Shown here in pieces: positions 27,701 to 35,326 of a stretch of 56,290 bases of DNA. The first letter of the stretch is position 1; the number at the start of each line of letters is the position of its first letter. Made by a program: the position numbers and the translations under genes. Below the pieces are notes generated by a model. It saw nothing but the letters and a program-made list of their open reading frames with translations. It was not told the DNA's origin and searched no databases. The DNA comes from Paenibacillus endophyticus (GTDB lineage: Bacteria > Bacillota > Bacilli > Paenibacillales > Paenibacillaceae): NCBI RefSeq assembly GCF_014192395.1, contig NZ_JACHXW010000010.1, positions 195,691 through 251,980 on the forward strand, in the 5' to 3' direction.

Positions 27701-28852
27701 CTTTCTCAAAAAACGCACGCATCAAGGATTACTCTCGATGGGCCAGGAGTAGAGAATGGCTATTATACAATCAAACTGAATGGTGCAAATGCCGGACAGT
27801 TCTATGTTCAGAACAATAAAGGTGTTGCTATGTTCCAAATGAGCAATGCGCTAACTACTGCTGAGGTGATCATTGAAAAGTCACTTACTGGATCAAATCA
27901 AGCTCCACAGGTTACTACAGAAGTGGTGACACTAAGCCCGCCGGTAAATCTACCGATTTTGTTGAACGGAATTGTAACCGACGACGGCGCACCGAATGGC
28001 GCTACGACTTACCTATGGGAAGTTGTCAGCACTCCGTCAGGTGGCCAACTAAGCTTTACCAATAATAAAGCAGCAGTCACAAAAGCTGTAGGTACAATAG
28101 CAGGCTCCTATACGGCTAGGCTAACCGCTAATGATGGTGCATTGAGCACCTCTAGCTTACTGACCTTTGTGTTGGGTGGTAGTGGTACAGGTAACGTAGA
28201 CAAGACGGAGCTAACAAACAACTATAACTTTGCAAATTCATTAGTAGCTGCGAACTTTACCGGTCAAGGACTTACACCGATTGCTGCTGCGAAAACGGGC
28301 GCTTCCGCTGTGATAGCAAACGCATCTGCTACTCAAGCTGAAGTTACTCTAGCAAATGATAAGCTGCTGACAGATTTGCGATTGCTCACTCCGCTCAATA
28401 ATAATATGGCGTTTGCAGCGAGTGTCTCAGCCAGCTACACTTCAACTTGGGAGAGTCTACCTGCGGTTAAAGACGGGTTAAAAACTGCTACAACCAACCC
28501 GCATTGGGGTAGCTGGGGCAATGCAAGCGCTTCGGAATATGTGCAATATAATTGGCCACAGGGAGCAACAATCGGAAGTTCAAATCTGATGTTGTGGAAC
28601 GATGGGCAAGGTATAAAAACGCCTACAAAGATAGAATATTCATACATTCCGAAGAATAGCAGTACGAATGCATGGGTAACTGCCGGGACCATTACCACAG
28701 GCATCGTAGCTTTAAATACGCCAGTAGGTTCCTCAAATATATTTAATATTAATCCAGCCTTAGAAGTTAAAGCGCTGCGTGTTACAATTACAAAACCAGT
28801 AAATGACAGTAATGGTGTTGGCTTATGGGAATGGGAAGTTATCAAGGGGTAA
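24800..28852 (+). CDS. Secreted DUF5695-like protein with Ig/PKD and carbohydrate-binding-like C-terminal domains
   Basis: 1,350 residues from ATG 24800, which has a strong AGGAGG 7 nt upstream; an in-frame ATG at 24776 has none. A signal peptide covers residues 1-36. About 45-1030 reads as the two-part body (an N-terminal beta-sandwich, then an alpha/alpha-barrel-like part with GDDWSHDNINFMAMKNYL and YWRF-like aromatic motifs) that I associate with DUF5695, a family usually found with glycoside hydrolases. Then come a PKD/Ig-like domain (about 1035-1130, DDGAPNGATTYLWEV) and a C-terminal sandwich (about 1205-1350, SVSASYTSTWESLPAVKDG) like F5/8-type carbohydrate-binding modules. There is no SLH anchor. 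The gene is more AT-rich than its neighbours. Activity and substrate are unknown; extracellular polysaccharide breakdown is inferred. Confidence 0.88.
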   Translation: MKAVNKRLISLITGFSLFFGLLPVGMNEAPSVSAAANAIANDSLSANIGDLGQIEVLNIKNNPLNKKNAVVNFVLPNSTSPQNDVQHQWMGEMLFSYRTGDTAVFPNDRVGFVEVDTNKTLAAGGSTKYSTINASNQYFTKVASSDGKKVEVNFIGQALTSTAARVMKGFDVKSVFNMDTTDGSLQWEITLKNKSTKYIEFGDIGLPMPWNNKYLSTSDTYDNRVTVHNFAGADSGYSYAIRTSGEGNFMMFSPVPESGARIEYVDYWLGDAGEVRAGSTYSNWVGDSGGWFPGLSVLYIHSKDISKTGRGYFTDATSLVLAPQAEKTYKFKFSAVRAGDNTPQVNAASSNNASTSMEDREKNLRSVLYKSGMIDAVALPGFQAAINMPVMLDLHFDNTKIDFQSIEIQNILQNDPYDAAHIPVIKGTNRAAMVNNTRTGRGLPSGNPGYTKSATFVETKIIDGEQHHIYALTFDNIGNNSVRVNYKLKSDPVGVNKFTQLEFNILAELDQTSQAHSQFMVNNTQDKVTTSPTFGIYRDWYLTTGLDTANSHWGDDWSHDNINFMAMKNYLDPNASEIQSIENYLIDFMWKNYMKYTQSTFTVANYLNASGIYSASSAPYVRTFSEAMEATGFFNMYRIQKAYPNMIQYRESPQFYLEKAYGIYYNRVGTGATGFYGEQQIPDLIEALKEEGMLTQHNNLKTKFAQNKATSMLNAAYPYGSEFEYDNTGEEGAYAAAKALRTYYPQDSKVAKALESMKADDLKTRAMRGIQPTWYFYSVPAFRAGEGWWNFQYTASLAGSIMDDMLRYQADGRNADQTAVAQQRNYAAKISNFNSVNMGQISAQSVGSIAWRFNAHKGGTGTKDVYDGGTRVMNNGWQDFSGESEEGLYGSLLRISSDIVTDPVFGLFGYGATVTDVSNKYNITPKDGFGKRINLIKEKIYLVSESDKIQSALIQKDGKAITLQISNLSQKTHASRITLDGPGVENGYYTIKLNGANAGQFYVQNNKGVAMFQMSNALTTAEVIIEKSLTGSNQAPQVTTEVVTLSPPVNLPILLNGIVTDDGAPNGATTYLWEVVSTPSGGQLSFTNNKAAVTKAVGTIAGSYTARLTANDGALSTSSLLTFVLGGSGTGNVDKTELTNNYNFANSLVAANFTGQGLTPIAAAKTGASAVIANASATQAEVTLANDKLLTDLRLLTPLNNNMAFAASVSASYTSTWESLPAVKDGLKTATTNPHWGSWGNASASEYVQYNWPQGATIGSSNLMLWNDGQGIKTPTKIEYSYIPKNSSTNAWVTAGTITTGIVALNTPVGSSNIFNINPALEVKALRVTITKPVNDSNGVGLWEWEVIKG

Positions 28853-28941
28853 CGGTTGGTACTTCCATCCAGTAATTATGCATTTCACTGCAACAGATGA
28901 TGCAAGCGGCGTGGAAAAAACATTGTATAGTGTTTGATGAA
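28853..28941 (+). pseudogene. Out-of-frame remnant of an OmpL47-like domain
   Basis: Directly after the stop at 28852, the next frame reads NGWYFHPVIMHFTATDDASG and VEKTLYSV before a stop. This matches the start of OmpL47-type beta domains (NGWYxSxVTVTLTATDxxSGVEKTEYS). It suggests that an ancestor of the upstream gene, or another exoprotein, continued here before a deletion or frameshift. Confidence 0.6.
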
Positions 28942-28955
28942 GAACTGCACCTCGT

Positions 28956-29090
28956 CAAGTAGACAGCAGAAATAGGAAAGTTAGTTAAGCGGCCTTTGTC
29001 CTGAATTCCATAGGACTGAGGCCGTTTTGTATTGCTTGTAGTCGCTCGTAATTGTAAAAATGAAATATAGACCTTGCCTTAATAAAGTAG
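28956..29090 (-). mobile_element. Remnant of an IS3-family element (end of orfB)
   Basis: The minus frame ending at the stop 28985-28987 reads YNYERLQAIQNGLSPMEFRTKAA, the C-terminal signature of IS3/IS150-type OrfB integrases. The motif AGTAGACAGCA occurs at both edges (about 28963 and 29087), so an internal deletion may have collapsed the element. Everything upstream in the integrase, including the DDE core, is gone. Confidence 0.75.
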
Positions 29091-29143
29091 ACAGCAAGAA
29101 AGCCTCATTACAAAACAAACGTTGGTCTAATCATTAAACCGCC

Positions 29144-29600
29144 TCAAAACGCTGTAATGGCGGGATGTAATTGTTGGAAGAATGCGTTCTCCGTCAATTT
29201 ATTATTTTTAAGATTGTATCTCTTTTTTAATAATGGCAAATTATAATTTATTGAGTCATTGATACTTTGATCCGTACCTTGAATATGCACTTTAAATACT
29301 CTAGGATCATCCGATAAGTTAATATTAGGAATTCCCATGAGTGCTAAAGAATAATCAGAAATAGATTTATGACACCTATGATTCTTTGTTATCTCTAGAT
29401 AAACAAAATTCTTGTCGGACATTAGAGAGAATAAATATTTGAATGCCTGTTTCTTTCTTGCATCGAATTTCCAACTCACTACCCTTCTTATTTGTGAATG
29501 AAATGGAAATTACACCCTGATATTCTAATAATATTTCAGAAATAATACTAATCTTCTCAACGACAGTAAATGTTTTACCTCTACCTGGCTTTGAACGCAA
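29144..29600 (-). pseudogene. Shattered SF1 (UvrD-like) helicase
   Basis: Two overlapping minus frames together read as a deleted superfamily 1 helicase. The upstream one has a Walker A-like SKPGRGKTFTVVEKISII and ISISFTNKKGSELEIRC (motif Ia region). The downstream one has FVYLEITKNHRCHKSI and VFKVHIQGTDQSIN, like the mid-protein segment before motif V. The DExx box, the 2B insertions and the C-terminus are missing. The Walker A reads GRGKT, where a bulky Arg replaces the usual small residue. The 5' end is joined to the TnsC-like fragment. It was possibly cargo of the Tn7-like element. Confidence 0.6.
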
Positions 29601-29740
29601 TGCATGCGAAGATGAACCGGCAAATTACGTTCTAAAGAATTAAAAATTGGACTTGAAGACAGGCTTTTCACTACTGTTGATCATCCCAGATTGGTGGGAG
29701 TGCTTCTAGTAATGGATTATTCCGATAATCCTCCTGCCCG
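29601..29740 (-). pseudogene. Fragment resembling the N-terminus of a TnsC/TniB-type transposon ATPase
   Basis: The minus strand reads YRNNPLLEALPPIWDDQQ and, after a stop and a small shift, SSSPIFNSLERNLPVHLRMHCVQ. This two-part pattern (NPLxEALPPI, then LPxHLRxHCIQ) is one I associate with N-termini of ATP-binding proteins in Firmicute Tn7-like elements. No nucleotide-binding motif remains. It lies between the tnsA fragment and the helicase fragment, and both junctions look like deletions. The family call is from memory and uncertain. Confidence 0.45.
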
Positions 29741-29894
29741 TTGTCCAACCCACACCACGAGTGGCTTTGTCATCCGAGGAAACATCCTAAATCCGAAGCC
29801 ATGGTAGATAATCTTTGCCTGTTCCTTGACCTCTTCCTTCTCTAATAAAACGATCTATCTTTGCTTCTGTGATCTCCCGTTTCCGTTTAGCCAT
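29741..29894 (-). pseudogene. 5' fragment of a Tn7-like tnsA (transposon endonuclease subunit)
   Basis: ATG 29894 is preceded by GGGGGTGG about 6 nt upstream. The frame reads MAKRKREITEAKIDRF and EGRGQGTGKDYLPWLRI, then a TAG in place of a likely CAG (Gln), then DVSSDDKATRGVGWTTGR. This is the characteristic N-terminus of TnsA proteins (EGRGQGxGxxYxPWL, IQDVPS, WKTGR). TnsA makes the 5' cuts that give Tn7 its cut-and-paste mechanism. The catalytic domain is missing. It is oriented away from glmS with its start 206 nt inside the putative right end, as tnsA is in Tn7. Confidence 0.75.
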
Positions 29895-29920
29895 TACGAA
29901 CCACCCCCAAAATGAAATTC

Positions 29921-29952
29921 AAAAAAAATGAGGCTACCCGAAGGTAACCTCA
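29921..29952 (-). terminator. Rho-independent terminator between glmS and the tnsA relic
   Basis: TGAGGTTACC-TTCG-GGTAGCCTCA (one mismatch) is followed by eight T on the minus strand. It could end glmS transcripts that enter the transposon relic. Confidence 0.7.
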
Positions 29953-30032
29953 AATAGAGTCATGTTGTTTATTCTGGATGTCGATTCTGTAGACATTAGT
30001 AGAGCTCCTAGTAGCAGTATGGCCAATTCCGT

Positions 30033-30100
30033 CAGCCTACAACTTTATTTTCTCAGTCTAATGCTTTATCTTTCAATCTAACACTTTATTTCTTTTAACA
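30033..30100 (-). repeat. Putative Tn7-like right end with three TnsB-site-like repeats
   Basis: Read on the minus strand from 30100, the sequence starts TGT and carries three tandem 20-21 bp units: AAGAAATAAAGTGTTAGATT(G), AAAGATAAAGCATTAGACTG and AGAAAATAAAGTTGTAGGCT(G). The consensus is AAATAAAGnnnTAGryTG. Tn7-family ends begin with TGT and carry tandem TnsB sites of about 20-22 bp. The TGT lies exactly 25 nt after the glmS stop codon, where Tn7-family elements insert. Confidence 0.75.
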
Positions 30101-30125
30101 AAATCCTAACCCAACCCACCTCTCC

Positions 30126-31958
30126 CTACTCCACCGTCACACTCTTCGCCAAATTCCGCGGTTTATCCACGTCATGCTCTAGCGCTAGCGATGCATAATA
30201 GGAGATCAGCTGAAGCGGAATAACCGACAGTGCAGGCGATAGGATTGGGAGAGTCTTCGGAATCGCGAACAGCTCATCCACCGACTTCGCTACCTCTTCT
30301 TCGCTGCCTTCGTTCGCTATGCCGAGCACGTGAGCACCGCGAGCTTTCACTTCTTTAATGTTGCTAAGTGTTTTCTCGTACAGCTCTTCTTGCGTCACTA
30401 GCGAGATAACTGGAATGCCATCCTCGATCAAAGCCAAGGTACCGTGCTTCAACTCGCCTGCCGCGTAGGCCTCCGAGTGAATGTACGAGATTTCCTTCAG
30501 CTTCAGCGAGCCTTCCTGCGCTACAGCGTAGTCTACGCCGCGGCCGATGAAGAACAGATGCTTGTGATGCGAGATCGATTCCGCTACTTGCTTCAGCACT
30601 TGCGCCTGCTCCAGAATGCGTTCAACCTGCTCTGGCAGCTTGTGCATCGCAGCAATTACTTCTTCAATATAAGCCGCGTCTTTCGTCTCCAGCGTGCTAG
30701 CAAGCTGAAGGCCAAATAGATAGAATGCGATCAACTGGGAAGTGTACGCCTTTGTTGATGCAACAGCGATCTCAAGACCTGCCCAAGTAATGAGCACATG
30801 GTCTGCTTCACGGGCAACCGAGCTGCCTACCACGTTTGTGATCGCTAGAACGCGAGCACCGTTGCGCTGTGCTTCACGAAGTGCGGCAAGCGTATCTGCC
30901 GTTTCGCCCGATTGGCTAACAACGATAACAAGCGTATCCGGCGTGATGATCGGCGAACGGTAGCGGTATTCCGATGCGACATCCGTCTCAACCGGAATGC
31001 GCGCCAGCGACTCAATGACCGATTTGCCTACAAGTCCTGCATGGTAAGCTGTTCCGCAGGCAACAATGTGTACTTTACGAATCGATTTGATATATTCATC
31101 CGTCATGCCAAGCTCTTTCAATGCCACCGACTTGCCATCTTCCGAAACACGGCTCATCATCGTGTCACGGTATGCTTTGGGCTGCTCGTGGATTTCTTTC
31201 AGCATAAAGTGATCAAATCCGGCTTTCTCTGCCGTCACTAGATCCCAATCGACATGAAATATTTCCTTGGAAATACTTTCGCCTTCAGTCGTCAGCAATT
31301 CGACGGAATCCTTTGTCAGAATCGCCATTTCGCCGTCATTCAGAATATATACATTGCGCGTATGCTCCAGAATAGCTGGAATATCCGATCCGATAAAGTT
31401 TTCGCCTTCACCTACGCCGATAACAAGCGGGCTTGCGAAACGAACCGCAACTAGACGTTCAGGCTCGAACTCGGTCAATACGCCAAGTGCGAATGCTCCG
31501 CGCATCCGCTTCACCGCACGTTGTACCGCTTCGACAATATTACCGTCATATTCATCGGCAACAAGATGAGAGATCACTTCCGTATCCGTCTCCGATACGA
31601 AAATATGTCCTTTTGCGACCAATTCTTCTTTCAAATTCAAATAATTCTCAATGATACCGTTGTGGACGACAGAGAACTTAGCCGTGTTGTCCGTATGCGG
31701 ATGCGAATTGACGTCGGACGGCTTGCCGTGAGTAGCCCACCGCGTATGCCCGATTCCGACAAAGCCTTCAAGCGGCTCCTCGCGCAGCAAGCCTTCAAGA
31801 TTCGCCAAACGACCTTTGGACTTCGTAATTTCAAGCCCGTTTTTCGTGAAGACCGCGATTCCGGCAGAATCATATCCCCGGTATTCAAGCTTCTTCAAGC
31901 CTTCGAGCAAAATGTCCTGAGAGTCGCGTTTACCAATATATCCTACAATTCCACACAT
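30126..31958 (-). CDS. glmS: Glutamine--fructose-6-phosphate aminotransferase (isomerizing)
   Basis: 610 residues, the usual length. It converts fructose-6-phosphate and glutamine to glucosamine-6-phosphate, the first step toward UDP-GlcNAc for peptidoglycan and wall polymers. It starts MCGIVGYIGKR, with Cys2 as the N-terminal nucleophile of the class II glutaminase domain (about 1-235, HTRWATHGKPSDVNSHPH). Two SIS sugar-isomerase domains follow (SQSGETADTLAA near 350 and a second near 470). The C-terminus NLAKSVTVE is the conserved end used as attTn7 by Tn7-family elements. Upstream are a sigma-A-type promoter and a glmS ribozyme that would repress it when glucosamine-6-phosphate is high. 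It follows glmM but has its own promoter. Confidence 0.98.
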   Translation of the reverse strand: MCGIVGYIGKRDSQDILLEGLKKLEYRGYDSAGIAVFTKNGLEITKSKGRLANLEGLLREEPLEGFVGIGHTRWATHGKPSDVNSHPHTDNTAKFSVVHNGIIENYLNLKEELVAKGHIFVSETDTEVISHLVADEYDGNIVEAVQRAVKRMRGAFALGVLTEFEPERLVAVRFASPLVIGVGEGENFIGSDIPAILEHTRNVYILNDGEMAILTKDSVELLTTEGESISKEIFHVDWDLVTAEKAGFDHFMLKEIHEQPKAYRDTMMSRVSEDGKSVALKELGMTDEYIKSIRKVHIVACGTAYHAGLVGKSVIESLARIPVETDVASEYRYRSPIITPDTLVIVVSQSGETADTLAALREAQRNGARVLAITNVVGSSVAREADHVLITWAGLEIAVASTKAYTSQLIAFYLFGLQLASTLETKDAAYIEEVIAAMHKLPEQVERILEQAQVLKQVAESISHHKHLFFIGRGVDYAVAQEGSLKLKEISYIHSEAYAAGELKHGTLALIEDGIPVISLVTQEELYEKTLSNIKEVKARGAHVLGIANEGSEEEVAKSVDELFAIPKTLPILSPALSVIPLQLISYYASLALEHDVDKPRNLAKSVTVE

Positions 31959-32175
31959 AATTTAATAAGCCTCCGAATAGGTTATTTCCCGCCTTATCGG
32001 ATGCCGCCATTGCGTGGCACAGGCAATATGAAGTTGTCACAGATTAATCGCAATCGTTGCGGATAATGTAACCCCTCTGCCCGTGCCCACCTCACAGGTG
32101 GCATCTTGGACATACGGGAGCAATGAATACTAATCATAATAAGCCTGCCGCACGATTGTATGACCGGTCGCCCGG

Positions 32176-32342
32176 CCGTTTTACGTTACGGCTTTCGGTT
32201 GGCTTGCAATACCGGAAGGTCCCCGCCGAATGTTTCGAACACCTTCACCTCGTCAGCTTCCCGTATGAACAGCTGTTTTATGCCAAGGCTCTCACCCTGG
32301 GCAACAGCTCGTTCATCACGCAAGCTCTGGCGCTTAACTTGC
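32176..32342 (-). ncRNA. glmS ribozyme (glucosamine-6-phosphate-activated self-cleaving riboswitch)
   Basis: The glmS leader contains the conserved elements in order on the minus strand: TAAGCGCCAGAGC (cleavage expected between A 32334 and G 32333), GACGAGG, TTCGAA, CGGCGGGG-ACCTTCCGG, and a closing AACCGAAAGCCGTAACG. This is the glmS ribozyme core. The spacing to the ATG at 31958 is about 220 nt. Cleavage exposes the downstream mRNA to decay in the known Bacillus system. Confidence 0.93.
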
Positions 32343-32387
32343 TTCCGTAACCTCTATCCTCGCTTTCCTTCTTGAATCACACTACCT

Positions 32388-32416
32388 ATCATATTCATTT
32401 TATGTCTGCTGTGCAA
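32388..32416 (-). promoter_or_regulatory. Sigma-A-type promoter of glmS
   Basis: TTGCAC (32416-32411) and TATGAT (32393-32388) are separated by 17 nt. They lie about 45 nt upstream of the ribozyme cleavage site. Confidence 0.7.
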
Positions 32417-32455
32417 CCTTATGATCCGAAATTACACGAATATCTTCCAAAATAA

Positions 32456-32500
32456 GGTGTCGAAGATTTGTCTTCTACACGGTCTGACAAATCTTCGACA
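32456..32500 (-). terminator. Terminator hairpin downstream of glmM
   Basis: A perfect 15-bp stem (TGTCGAAGATTTGTC / GACAAATCTTCGACA) with a 13-nt loop lies 16 nt past the glmM stop. The T run on the minus strand is weak (CCTTATTTT). It separates glmM from the glmS promoter. Confidence 0.65.
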
Positions 32501-32516
32501 TTGTTTGCTAAAAGGC

Positions 32517-33857
32517 TTAGCCCAGCTCGTTTTTCACGACTTGAGCGATCTGATCCACATAAGCTTCGACCTGATCCTTCTCCGGACCTTCCGCCATGAC
32601 GCGGATTAACGATTCCGTTCCGGATGGACGTACAAGCACGCGGCCGTTATCGCCGAGCTCAAGCTCTACGCTTTTAACGGCTGCTTCGATTGCGGCATTG
32701 CCTTGGTACAAGCTTTTATCCGCTACGCGAACGTTAACTAGCTTTTGCGGGTATTTGCGCATCAAGCCTTTAAGCTCGCTAAGCTTCTTCCCGGATGCCG
32801 CCAGCGTATCCACGAGCTGCAGCGCAGTCAGAATACCGTCGCCAGTAGTAATATGATCAAGGAAAATGACATGGCCAGATTGCTCGCCGCCCAGATTGAA
32901 GCCGCCACGTCGCATTTCTTCCATCACATAACGGTCACCGACAGCCGTTTTCGCCGTTTTCAAGCCAATGCGCTCCGCGCCTTTGAAAAATCCGATATTT
33001 GCCATTACCGTAGTAACAATCGTGTCTTCCTTCAGCTTGCCTGCCCGCTTCATCGCATCGCCAATGATGCACAGAATGAAATCGCCGTCTACTTCGTCGC
33101 CCTTCTCATCAATCGCAATGAGACGATCCGCATCCCCGTCAAAAGAAAGACCAAGATCCGCGCCATGCTGCAGCACCTGCTCGCGCAAATATTCAGGATG
33201 CGTCGAACCCACGCCCGCATTGATATTAAGGCCGTCCGGCTCCGCGCCAACCGTGATGATATCCGCACCCAGCTCGCGGAACACCGTTGGAGCCAGTTCG
33301 TACGCCGAGCCGTTCGCGCAGTCAAGCACGATTTTGAGACCGCTGAATTCGCCCTTGATCGTCGTTTTCAAATAATCGAGGTAACGCTGCTTGGCGCCTT
33401 TATCGCTTGATACCGCTCCGATATCGCCGCCCTCAGGCCGCGGCAATTCATCCGTAAGCGCATCGATTAATTGCTCGATTTCGAGCTCGGTATCATCCGA
33501 TAATTTAAAACCGTCGCCCGCAAAAAATTTAATGCCATTATCTTCTACAGGATTATGCGAAGCTGAGATCATAACACCCGCATCCGCTCCCAGCTCACGA
33601 GTAATATAAGCGACTGCTGGCGTAGAAACAACGCCAAGCTTGATTACGCTTGCGCCAATGGACAATAGCCCTGCGATAAGTGCGGATTCAAGCATCGGCC
33701 CGGAAATGCGCGTATCAAGACCGATTACCACTTTAGGCTTATTCGCTTGGCGTGTAAGCACATAGCCGCCGCAGCGGCCGATTTTGTATGCTAGCTCTGG
33801 TGTAAGCTCACGGTTGGCTACCCCGCGAACACCGTCTGTACCGAAATATTTCCCCAT
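32517..33857 (-). CDS. glmM: Phosphoglucosamine mutase
   Basis: 446 residues. It interconverts glucosamine-6-phosphate and glucosamine-1-phosphate, the second step of UDP-GlcNAc synthesis. It starts [15 protein letters not shown], the family N-terminus. The active-site loop ISASHNP (about residue 100) carries the phosphoserine, the metal loop is FDGDADR (about 240), the sugar loop GGEQSGH lies near 325, and the phosphate loop [15 protein letters not shown] is near the end. It lies 62 nt downstream of cdaR in the conserved cdaA-cdaR-glmM order. In related Firmicutes GlmM binds and inhibits CdaA, linking wall precursors to c-di-AMP. Confidence 0.98.
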   Translation of the reverse strand: MGKYFGTDGVRGVANRELTPELAYKIGRCGGYVLTRQANKPKVVIGLDTRISGPMLESALIAGLLSIGASVIKLGVVSTPAVAYITRELGADAGVMISASHNPVEDNGIKFFAGDGFKLSDDTELEIEQLIDALTDELPRPEGGDIGAVSSDKGAKQRYLDYLKTTIKGEFSGLKIVLDCANGSAYELAPTVFRELGADIITVGAEPDGLNINAGVGSTHPEYLREQVLQHGADLGLSFDGDADRLIAIDEKGDEVDGDFILCIIGDAMKRAGKLKEDTIVTTVMANIGFFKGAERIGLKTAKTAVGDRYVMEEMRRGGFNLGGEQSGHVIFLDHITTGDGILTALQLVDTLAASGKKLSELKGLMRKYPQKLVNVRVADKSLYQGNAAIEAAVKSVELELGDNGRVLVRPSGTESLIRVMAEGPEKDQVEAYVDQIAQVVKNELG

Positions 33858-33919
33858 AATTATAATGCTCCTTTGTTGTATGCTGCATCCTTTATTCTCT
33901 ACTTATGCTGGTTATCCGA

Positions 33920-35326
33920 TTATGGATTCATTGTTGGGCCGCCGGAAGCATTCCCGCTTCCATTACCGCTCTCCTCGCCTGTATCAGGCGTTGGCGTCGG
34001 TGTCGGCGTAGGGGTTGGAGGCTCCTCTGTCGGAGTGCCTCCTACTTCTTCTGAGTCGTCTTCTCCTATTCCGGTGGAAGCATCCTCGACAATCTCGATG
34101 GAGACCGTAAGCGTCTGGCCTTCGCTAAGCACGGTCTGCACGTAAGCAGGCACGTCTATCTGAAGCGTGACCGAGTGAACACCGGGGCTCAGCCCCTCTA
34201 CATTCGCGGCTATTGCCAGCGACTCTGCCTTAAGCGCGTTCAAAACCGATTCCGCCCCGCTGACGCTTAGATCAAACTTGCCGCTCGCAGGCGTGCGGAA
34301 GACGGCTGACATCCCGGTTGGAACGCCCTCCAGCGTAATCGGCAATCCTGCAAACTCTCGTGTAATGATCGGCGCAACAACGACCGCAAGCGTAACCTCA
34401 GCCGGATCAATCGACTTAATGCCGTCTATAGCTCCTGTTTTAACCTGCACCTCGCCGGATTGCTTCACCTTCGAGAGATCAAGCACAACCCCATCGTAGA
34501 CCTGAAGCTCGTCTAACAGCTTCTGCTCCCCGTACACGGTTACTTGATCGATTGCCGGCTTCACGGACACCAAGCTTAAACCATCAGGCAGAGCGCCTGT
34601 ATAGCGCACCTGAAGGGGCAGTGTTTTGAACGGAGGCGTTACCTTGACCTCCACATGAACCGTTTCCGGTGAAACAACGGCATTAGTCATTTCTATGCCA
34701 TCTGTATCGTAAACGATAATTTTCGCTTTTTTGTTGACGACCGTCTTGTCTGCGCCATCGACATTGATTTCTGTCGTGACAACGCCAACCCTGCTCATAT
34801 CATCCTTAGGCAGCGTGACCAGAACTCCAGTCGTTGGTGCAACGATCGTGGATGCCCCCACCACATAACCTGCTGCTGGCTTACCATCCGTGACGACTTG
34901 AAGCTCGAATGGCTTAGTCAATATTTCTTCGATCTGCACCGTTACCGTTCGCGGCGACATCTCTACAAGCGTAATGCCTTTCGGCAAGGTTGCCACTAGC
35001 GGGAGCTCCTGAATGCCAGGCTTGGCACCCTTCAAATCTACGCTTACCACATAATCATCATCCGAAGACGCATTCAGCAGATTGCTGAGTCGGCCTTGCA
35101 CATCCAGTCTAACGACCGAAGGCTCCATGGCCGTAAGTATATATTTATCCGTATCAAGCCCCTCCGCTTTAATAACGGAGGCTTCGATGGTTTTGGTATC
35201 CACATTGGATGTAACCGTCTGGGGCGACGTGTCTGGATCAATATGAACGACGGCCCATAGCAGCAATCCAACAATAACTGAAATAATTTTGAGCGAGGTC
35301 GGGTGACTTAGCCATTTATCCATCAC
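33920..35326 (-). CDS. cdaR: YbbR-domain regulator of diadenylate cyclase CdaA
   Basis: 468 residues. An N-terminal membrane helix (residues about 10-30, IISVIVGLLLWAVVHI) is followed by extracellular YbbR repeats of about 80-90 residues (three or four from about 40 to 400). The C-terminal tail is acidic and then Pro/Thr-rich (PTPTPTPTPTP) and looks disordered. CdaR proteins modulate CdaA activity from outside the membrane. The frame overlaps the end of cdaA by 11 nt, which indicates translational coupling. The second codon is also ATG, and either may be the start. Confidence 0.93.
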   Translation of the reverse strand: MMDKWLSHPTSLKIISVIVGLLLWAVVHIDPDTSPQTVTSNVDTKTIEASVIKAEGLDTDKYILTAMEPSVVRLDVQGRLSNLLNASSDDDYVVSVDLKGAKPGIQELPLVATLPKGITLVEMSPRTVTVQIEEILTKPFELQVVTDGKPAAGYVVGASTIVAPTTGVLVTLPKDDMSRVGVVTTEINVDGADKTVVNKKAKIIVYDTDGIEMTNAVVSPETVHVEVKVTPPFKTLPLQVRYTGALPDGLSLVSVKPAIDQVTVYGEQKLLDELQVYDGVVLDLSKVKQSGEVQVKTGAIDGIKSIDPAEVTLAVVVAPIITREFAGLPITLEGVPTGMSAVFRTPASGKFDLSVSGAESVLNALKAESLAIAANVEGLSPGVHSVTLQIDVPAYVQTVLSEGQTLTVSIEIVEDASTGIGEDDSEEVGGTPTEEPPTPTPTPTPTPDTGEESGNGSGNASGGPTMNP

